A stretch of DNA of 6,505 nt. Source: Thermoplasmata archaeon. Lineage in GTDB: Archaea > Thermoplasmatota > Thermoplasmata > UBA184. The notes beneath the pieces were generated by a model that was not told the DNA's origin, did no database searches, and saw nothing but the letters and a program-made list of their open reading frames with translations. A program made the translations under genes and the position numbers. The DNA is taken from contig DAHVAA010000092.1 of the NCBI GenBank assembly GCA_027314845.1, positions 1 to 6,505 on the forward strand. Reading direction: 5' to 3'. Shown here piece after piece: positions 1-4,900 of this stretch (position 1 is the first letter of the stretch; each line of letters starts with the position of its first letter).

Positions 1-105
1 CTGGCGGACGGGTCGGCCCGCACCTACGACCAGGGGGGCCATCTTTCGACCCGCGGCGCGGGCGACCGCCTCGCGGACGCGATCCGGTCGGAGAGGGCGG
101 CATGA
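1..105 (+). CDS. 3' end of an unidentified protein, possibly an SGNH/GDSL-type hydrolase tail (5' partial)
   Basis: Reading from base 1, 34 codons run to a TGA at 103-105, and the stop overlaps the ATG of the thiolase at 102 (ATGA). The frame uses G/C-ending codons like its neighbours, and the stop-start overlap is typical of an operon, so a real gene end is likely. The C-terminal sequence contains TYDQGGHLSTRGAGDRLADA. This resembles the last block of SGNH/GDSL hydrolases, where a His next to a Leu is followed by a Gly and a Leu-Ala-Ala-Ile helix. The usual Asp two residues before that His is Gly here, although an Asp sits four residues before it (D10...H14 of the visible part). The family call is a weak inference from 34 residues. 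It does not look like the end of an HMG-CoA synthase, the partner often found beside an archaeal thiolase. That the gene exists is fairly certain; its function is not. Confidence 0.6.
   Translation: MADGSARTYDQGGHLSTRGAGDRLADAIRSERAA
90..97 (+). promoter_or_regulatory. Ribosome binding site for the thiolase gene
   Basis: The purine run GGAGAGGG ends four bases before the ATG at 102 and lies inside the coding end of the upstream gene. It supports 102 as the start. With the ATGA overlap it suggests translational coupling between the two genes. Confidence 0.5.
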
Positions 106-1286
106 GCCCGCGGAACGTGGCGCTCGTCGGCGGCGCGGCGACGAAGTGGGGGGTCCGTCCCACGACCTGGTCCGAGCTCGCCCAGGAGGTCGGGGCCGCG
201 CTGTTCCGCGCCGTGCCCGCCCTCCGGGCGGACGACGTGGATTCCCTCTTCGTGGGTGCGGCGGAGCCGGAGCGGTTCGCGTTCCAGTCCCATGTGGCGC
301 CCCTCGCCGCGGAGCAGATGGGCCTCACCCCGCACAAGATCCTCCAGCGCACCGAGCTCGCCTGCGCCTCGGGCCAGTCGGCGATCCGATCGGCGTACGC
401 CGCGATCGCGGCGGGCCTCTCCGACATCGCGGTCGCGGTCGGGATCGAGAAGATGAACCTCCCGTCGATGGCCGAGGCGAACACCGCGATGGGATGCGTG
501 ATGGACCGTCCCTGGGACGGCCCCCACGGAGCGACGGCGCCCCCGTTCTTCGCGATGGTCGCCCAGCGGCACATGCTCGAGTACGGGACCACGGAGGAGC
601 AGCTCGCCGCGGTCTCGGAGAAGAACCACCGATTCGCGAACACGAACCCGTACGCCCAGTTCTACGAGAAGACGTTCCCCCGGGACAAGCTGATGCGCCT
701 TCCGCTCGTGGCGCCGCCGCTCCGGCTCGGGGACTGTTCCGCGATGACCGACGGCGCGGCCGCCGTGGTCCTCGTCGCGGAGGAGTTCGCGTCGCGGTAT
801 TCGGACACTCCGGCGTGGATCCGGGGCACGGGCCAGTATTCCAATTTCCACAATCTCGCGAACGCGGGCTCGCTCACCGACTGGATCGGGCTCAAGCACG
901 CCGCCCGCGAAGCGCTCTCGATGGCGAAGATCTCGGTGCACGATCTCGACCTCGCCGAGGTGCACGACTGCTTCACGATCTCCGAGATCGTGGAGTACGA
1001 GGCGCTCGGTCTCTGCGCCCCCGGTGAGGGCGGGAAGTTCGCCGCGGACGGCCGCGGCTTGGTCGGAGGCGACCTTCTGGTGAACCCCCGCGGAGGCCTC
1101 CTCGGCTGTGGTCACCCGCTCGGGGCGACCGGGGTCGCCCAGGCGCTCGAGGTCTACCAGCAGTTTGCCCACGCGGTCCCCGCGGCCCGCCAAGCGAGGG
1201 ACCCGACCTGGGCCCTGGTCCACAACCTCTCGGGCAGCGCGAACGTTCACTCCGTGATGATCTACGGTCCGAAGGAGGCCGCGTGA
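102..1286 (+). CDS. Archaeal-type thiolase (acetyl-CoA C-acetyltransferase / SCP2-thiolase family)
   Basis: The 394-residue product has the usual length for a thiolase and should be a cytoplasmic enzyme condensing two acetyl-CoA to acetoacetyl-CoA, or running the reverse cleavage. The N-terminal strand (NVALVGGAATKWG) is typical of archaeal members. The nucleophile is C88 in ACASG. The HDCF motif lies at 288-291 and replaces the NEAF of classical thiolases. GCGHPLGATG at 335-344 carries the catalytic His338. The classical C-terminal CxG cysteine is absent (HNLSGSAN at 374-381); in the SCP2/archaeal type the Cys of HDCF (C290) is thought to act as the acid/base. In methanogens this enzyme binds a DUF35 protein and HMG-CoA synthase in a channelling complex for the mevalonate pathway. 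Here the DUF35 gene follows with a 4-base overlap, but no HMG-CoA synthase is visible, so a role in acyl-CoA breakdown is also possible. The start has a purine-rich site just upstream. Family assignment is strong; the exact substrate is not settled. Confidence 0.95.
   Translation: MSPRNVALVGGAATKWGVRPTTWSELAQEVGAALFRAVPALRADDVDSLFVGAAEPERFAFQSHVAPLAAEQMGLTPHKILQRTELACASGQSAIRSAYAAIAAGLSDIAVAVGIEKMNLPSMAEANTAMGCVMDRPWDGPHGATAPPFFAMVAQRHMLEYGTTEEQLAAVSEKNHRFANTNPYAQFYEKTFPRDKLMRLPLVAPPLRLGDCSAMTDGAAAVVLVAEEFASRYSDTPAWIRGTGQYSNFHNLANAGSLTDWIGLKHAAREALSMAKISVHDLDLAEVHDCFTISEIVEYEALGLCAPGEGGKFAADGRGLVGGDLLVNPRGGLLGCGHPLGATGVAQALEVYQQFAHAVPAARQARDPTWALVHNLSGSANVHSVMIYGPKEAA
1272..1278 (+). promoter_or_regulatory. 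Strong Shine-Dalgarno site for the DUF35 gene
   Basis: AAGGAGG lies four bases before the GTG at 1283, inside the last codons of the thiolase gene. It decides for the GTG start at 1283 over the next in-frame GTG at 1328, and it fits coupled translation through the GTGA overlap. Confidence 0.65.
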
Positions 1287-1831
1287 GCGAGTCCGAGCCT
1301 CCGCGACGCCGGCACGTCGCGGCCGTCGTGTCGTCCCCGTCCTCCGAGCCAAAAGGAGAGTCCGCGGCTCCGAGCCCGCCTTCGCCGGCACGGAAGGCGC
1401 TCGAACCACGGCCGTTCCTCCTCGACTTCTTCCCGCTCGAGTCGGAGAAAGATACCCGCCTCGCCCGGTTCTACGCGCGACTGCGCGAGGGGCGGCTCTC
1501 GACGACGCGGTGTCCGAGGGACTCACTGAGCTTCTGGCCGCCCCGGACCGCCTGCCCGAGGTGCCATAGTGAGGAGCTTGAGTGGGTCGACCTGCCCGAG
1601 CACGGTCGTCTCTACGCGTTCAGCGCCGTTCTCGCGGGCGCGCCGCTCGGTCTCGAATCCGAGGTACCGTTCTCGGTCGGTCTGGTCGACCTCGATGGAG
1701 CGGGGATGCGTCTGTTCGGCCGGGTCGAAGGTCGGCCCTGGACCGAGCTCCATGTCGGGATGCCGGTCCGGGTGGAGCCCTACGATGTCGGCGACGGCCG
1801 GGTGTTCTACCGGTTCCGCACGGTCGCGTGA
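1283..1831 (+). CDS. DUF35 zinc-ribbon/OB-fold protein, thiolase partner
   Basis: The 182-residue product starts at a GTG overlapping the thiolase stop (GTGA) and preceded by AAGGAGG. Residues 1 to about 45 are rich in Pro, Ser, Arg and Ala and are probably disordered. A helix (about 57-70, DTRLARFYARLREG) leads into a rubredoxin-like zinc ribbon at 77-94 and then an OB fold (about 98-180), including the family-typical PFSVGLVDLDGAG stretch and a closing strand VFYRFRTV. In archaeal thiolase/HMG-CoA synthase complexes DUF35 proteins hold the two enzymes together and bind CoA in the OB fold, so a scaffold or CoA-handling role with the adjacent thiolase is the best inference. The ribbon is unusual: the first pair reads CPRD (C77, D80) instead of CxxC, while the second pair is intact (C91, C94). 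The N-terminal tail makes it longer than the usual 130-150 residues. An internal GTG at 1328 could give a protein 15 residues shorter. Confidence 0.9.
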   Translation: MSESEPPRRRHVAAVVSSPSSEPKGESAAPSPPSPARKALEPRPFLLDFFPLESEKDTRLARFYARLREGRLSTTRCPRDSLSFWPPRTACPRCHSEELEWVDLPEHGRLYAFSAVLAGAPLGLESEVPFSVGLVDLDGAGMRLFGRVEGRPWTELHVGMPVRVEPYDVGDGRVFYRFRTVA

Positions 1832-1910
1832 TCCTTCGGCCGCGCCCCGCGAAAAGCCGCGCGCCGGCGGGTTCGCATCCGACGTCTTCTCGCGACGGTG
1901 GGTCCGGGCG

Positions 1911-1921
1911 CCGTTTTACGG
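1911..1921 (+). other. Short T-rich palindrome between the DUF35 and AglB genes
   Basis: CCGT-TTT-ACGG forms a 4-bp stem with a 3-base loop, and its TTTT (1914-1917) is one of very few T runs in this GC-rich gap. It sits about 80 bases after the DUF35 stop and 11 bases before the TATA-like box. It could mark weak transcript ending of the upstream operon or part of a regulator site, but the stem is too short to call a terminator. The rest of the 1832-1984 gap shows nothing else, apart from the TATA-like box and ribosome site listed separately. Confidence 0.2.
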
Positions 1922-1931
1922 TAGCAGGCTA

Positions 1932-1937
1932 TTTATA
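1932..1937 (+). promoter_or_regulatory. Archaeal TATA-like promoter element for the AglB gene
   Basis: TTTATA, within CTATTTATACAC, is the only clearly AT-rich stretch in the gap. It lies 47 bases before the ATG at 1985. With the usual archaeal spacing of about 25 bases from TATA box to transcript start, transcription would begin near 1960 and give a leader of about 25 bases. A convincing purine-rich BRE just upstream is not obvious. The element suggests the large gene has its own promoter, separate from the thiolase operon. Confidence 0.45.
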
Positions 1938-1967
1938 CACCCCCTCGGTCTCGCGCGCCGCCGGCTC

Positions 1968-1973
1968 GGGGAG
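1968..1973 (+). promoter_or_regulatory. Possible ribosome binding site for the AglB gene
   Basis: GGGGAG lies 11 bases before the ATG at 1985. It is a modest match to a Shine-Dalgarno sequence at slightly long spacing, weaker than the site of the DUF35 gene. The start itself is fixed by other evidence: an in-frame TAG at 1922-1924, with no other ATG, GTG or TTG between it and 1985. Confidence 0.35.
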
Positions 1974-1984
1974 AGCGGCGACGC

Positions 1985-4900
1985 ATGGAATCGTCCCATA
2001 CCGGTTGGTGGCACCGTCACGGGTGGACGGTCCTCCTCTTGCTCACCGCGTTCAGCATCTCCTTCGCGATCCGCACCATCTGGGCCTACCCGATCATCCA
2101 GCAGTGGGGCCCGCTCTTCACCTACGCCGGCGGGTCGGACTCGTACTACCACTCTCGCGTGATGGGGTACATCATCCTCAACCACCGCAACCTCATCCAC
2201 GACCCGCTGCTCAACTTCCCGGTCGGGGCGATCAATCCGCGCGAGCCGCTGTTCGACTGGATGAACGCCGTCCTCGGCACGGTCTTCGCGCCGTTCTTTG
2301 GCGGCAATGCCGTCGTCGCCGGCGCCTGGTTCCTCGACCTCCAGGGTCCCCTCTGGGCGGCGCTCGGGGTGTTCCCGCTGTACCTCATCGGCCGCGAGGT
2401 CTTTGGGCGTCGCGTCGGCCTGGTCGCGGCGCTGACGTACCCGTTCCTGAGCGCGAACATCGATTCGACGATCTTCGGCTACGCGAACTACCTCTCGTTC
2501 TACACCTTCGTGATCCTGGTCGTCGTCTATTCCTACCTGCGTACGGTGAAGGCCGTCGGCAACCGCCGATGGGTCGAGAGCTACCGCGATCCTCGCTCGG
2601 TCCTGAAGGGGCTACGAGGCTTCCTCGCGACCGAACGCGCGGCCGTGAAATGGGCGGTGTTCACGGGCGTCTCGCTCGGGGCGCTCGCGCTCGCCTGGCA
2701 GGGATTCACGTACGCGATCGCCGTCATCGGGATCGCGATCCTGGTCGCGATGCTCGCCGAGCGGATCCGGCGCGTCGACTCCTTCGGGCTCTACGTCGCG
2801 ACCTGGATCACGGGGCTGGTCGGGTTTCCCATGGCGATGCCCTACTACCTCGTCCAGCAGCAGTTCCAGGTCTGGTTCGACCTGCCGCTACTCCTGTACT
2901 TCGGGGTCCTGCTGCTGCTGTTGCCGTTCCTGTTCCTGCGGGACGTTCCGTGGGTCTTCTCGATCCCCCTGCTCGCGGGTCTGGTCGCGGCCGCGGCGGC
3001 GATCCTCGCCGTGCTGAGCCCGTCGTACTTCACGACCATCATCACCGGGCAGGGGTACTTCGTCAAGAACCTGATCTACTCCACCGTCGCCGAGGCGCAG
3101 GCCCCGTCGATCGACCAGTTGATCGTCGGCTACGGGGTCGTCACGTTCTTCCTCTCGTTCGTCGGATTCGGCCTCCTGCTCTACCAGCTCATCCACCACC
3201 GGTTCCGGCGCATGGACGTGGTCTTCCTGGTCTTCGCGGTCCTCGATTTCTTCCTGCCGCTCTCGGCCTCGAAGTTCTTCGAGGTCGGTTCGCCGATCTT
3301 CGCGCTCCTTCCGGCTATCGCCATCGTCCGCGCGCTGGACCTCGCGGGCTTCCCCGAGCTTCGCCGTACGGTCGCCTCGCTCTCGGACCGGCGGAGCCAG
3401 CTGTCCGCGTTCCGCAAGGCGTTCAAGGTCCGGCACGTCGTGTTGCTGATCGTCGTGGTCGGGCTCGTCCTCCCGAATGTCTGGGTTGCGATCGACGCCG
3501 GGATCCCCGGGAACTCGAAGGCCCAGTACTCCAGTCAGGTCGCCTCCACCCTGCCGACGTGGCTCCAGCCGAACTCTTCGAATCCCTCCGGGTACTACTT
3601 CGGCGCGGCGGGGAGCTCGCTCGACACTCCGAACCAGTACGATAGCGCGGGCTACAACTGGCTGGCTCAACAGGATACGAACCTCCCGGCGGCGCAACGT
3701 CCGGCTCTCGTCAGCTGGTGGGACTATGGATTCCAGACGATCGCCCAGGGAGACCATCCCAGCGTGGCGGACAACTTCCAGCAGGGGATCGACCCCTCGG
3801 GTCAGTTCCTGCTCTCCCAGAACGAGTCGCAGGCGATCGGCGTTCTCACGACCACGCTCCTCCAGGCCGAGCAGAAGAAGACCGGACTCCCCTACCTGCC
3901 CGCCTCGCTCAACGCGGTCCTCGCCCAGGATGGCTTGAACCTGACCGAGCTGCACTCGTTGCTCGTGAACACGAGCGCCGACTACGCGATGGTCGTGGCG
4001 CACCCGGAGCGGTATCTCCCGGTGAACCCGAGCACGCTCACGTACGACAATGCGATGTACCTCGCAATGGAGTACTATCTTGCGACCTCCTTCCCCCTCT
4101 CGGGTGTCGCGAAGGTCTACAATGATGTCCAAGCGTACACGGGCTGGTCGATCGCCTACGCCATGGCCGACAGCCGCCTCTTCCCGTTCTCCGGCACGAA
4201 CACTGGGATCTTCAACGCTCCGGCGGACCTTACCGGCCGGGTCATCAACGCGGCGGGACTCCCGACCTCGTTCTTCAACGTCACCGTGCTCGGTTCGAAC
4301 GGCCAGTCGTACCCCGCGGGTCAGGTCCCGGCCGGGGTCACTCCGATCAACTACACGGTGAACTATTTCGCGCCGTTCTACAACTCGATGATCTACCACA
4401 CGTACATCGGGTACAACGGCACCCAGGCCGGGCTCGGGCCCGGTATCCCGGCCCTCGAGGGCACGCAGGCGGTCGTGAGCGCTCCGCTCATGCCCGGCTG
4501 GATGCTCCAGCACTTCCAGGTCGTCTACCGAACCGCCTACTATTGCGGGCAACCGAACGCGACCATCGGCTCCTCCTGCTTCGCGGCGACGAACCTCCCG
4601 ACGGCCCAGGAGCAGTCGAAGTCGACCGGGGGCACCGCCGACACCTCCCCGTCGGCGTACTTCGCCGGTGGCGAGGCGATGCTCCAGTACTACGCCGGTC
4701 AGCCGCTGCTCGGCCAGGTTCAGCTCCCCGACGGCACGCCGGTCGGGGGAGTTCGAGTGACGGTCGACGACGGCTGGGGCATCCCGCACATGACGGCGAT
4801 CACTTCGCCGGACGGGACCTTCTCCCTCATCCTACCGCCGGGCAACGACACGCTCAACCTGACGATGGGCGCGTTCGATGGGCTGCGCCAGCAGGGAAGC

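Noticed and set aside
24..1526. A 500-codon open frame on the minus strand opposite the thiolase gene.
   Set aside because: Its product is Arg/Gly/Glu/Val-rich with no recognisable motif. It is the antisense shadow expected from a GC-rich gene, while the + strand frame has full thiolase motifs.
1911..1921. Small hairpin as a transcription terminator of the thiolase operon.
   Set aside because: A 4-bp stem with four T residues in the loop region is too weak; it is listed only as a palindrome.
1832..1984. Possible small RNA or tRNA gene in the gap before AglB.
   Set aside because: No tRNA arm pattern or long stem is visible; the gap is explained by a promoter and leader.
2906..2940. A CTG-rich run resembling a short trinucleotide repeat.
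   Set aside because: It encodes a Leu-rich membrane helix of AglB (residues ~307-318); the repeat is explained by helix composition and codon choice.
1582..3645. A 687-codon + strand open frame across the end of DUF35 and the first part of AglB.
   Set aside because: The product is Arg/Pro/Gly-rich and low in hydrophobic order. It overlaps two well-supported genes in another frame and bridges their intergenic gap and promoter.
2888..4789. A 633-codon minus-strand open frame with charged Arg/Glu/Asp-rich sequence.
   Set aside because: The composition is that of a complement of Leu/Val/Ser/Pro-rich coding DNA; no domain is visible and AglB motifs on the + strand explain the region.
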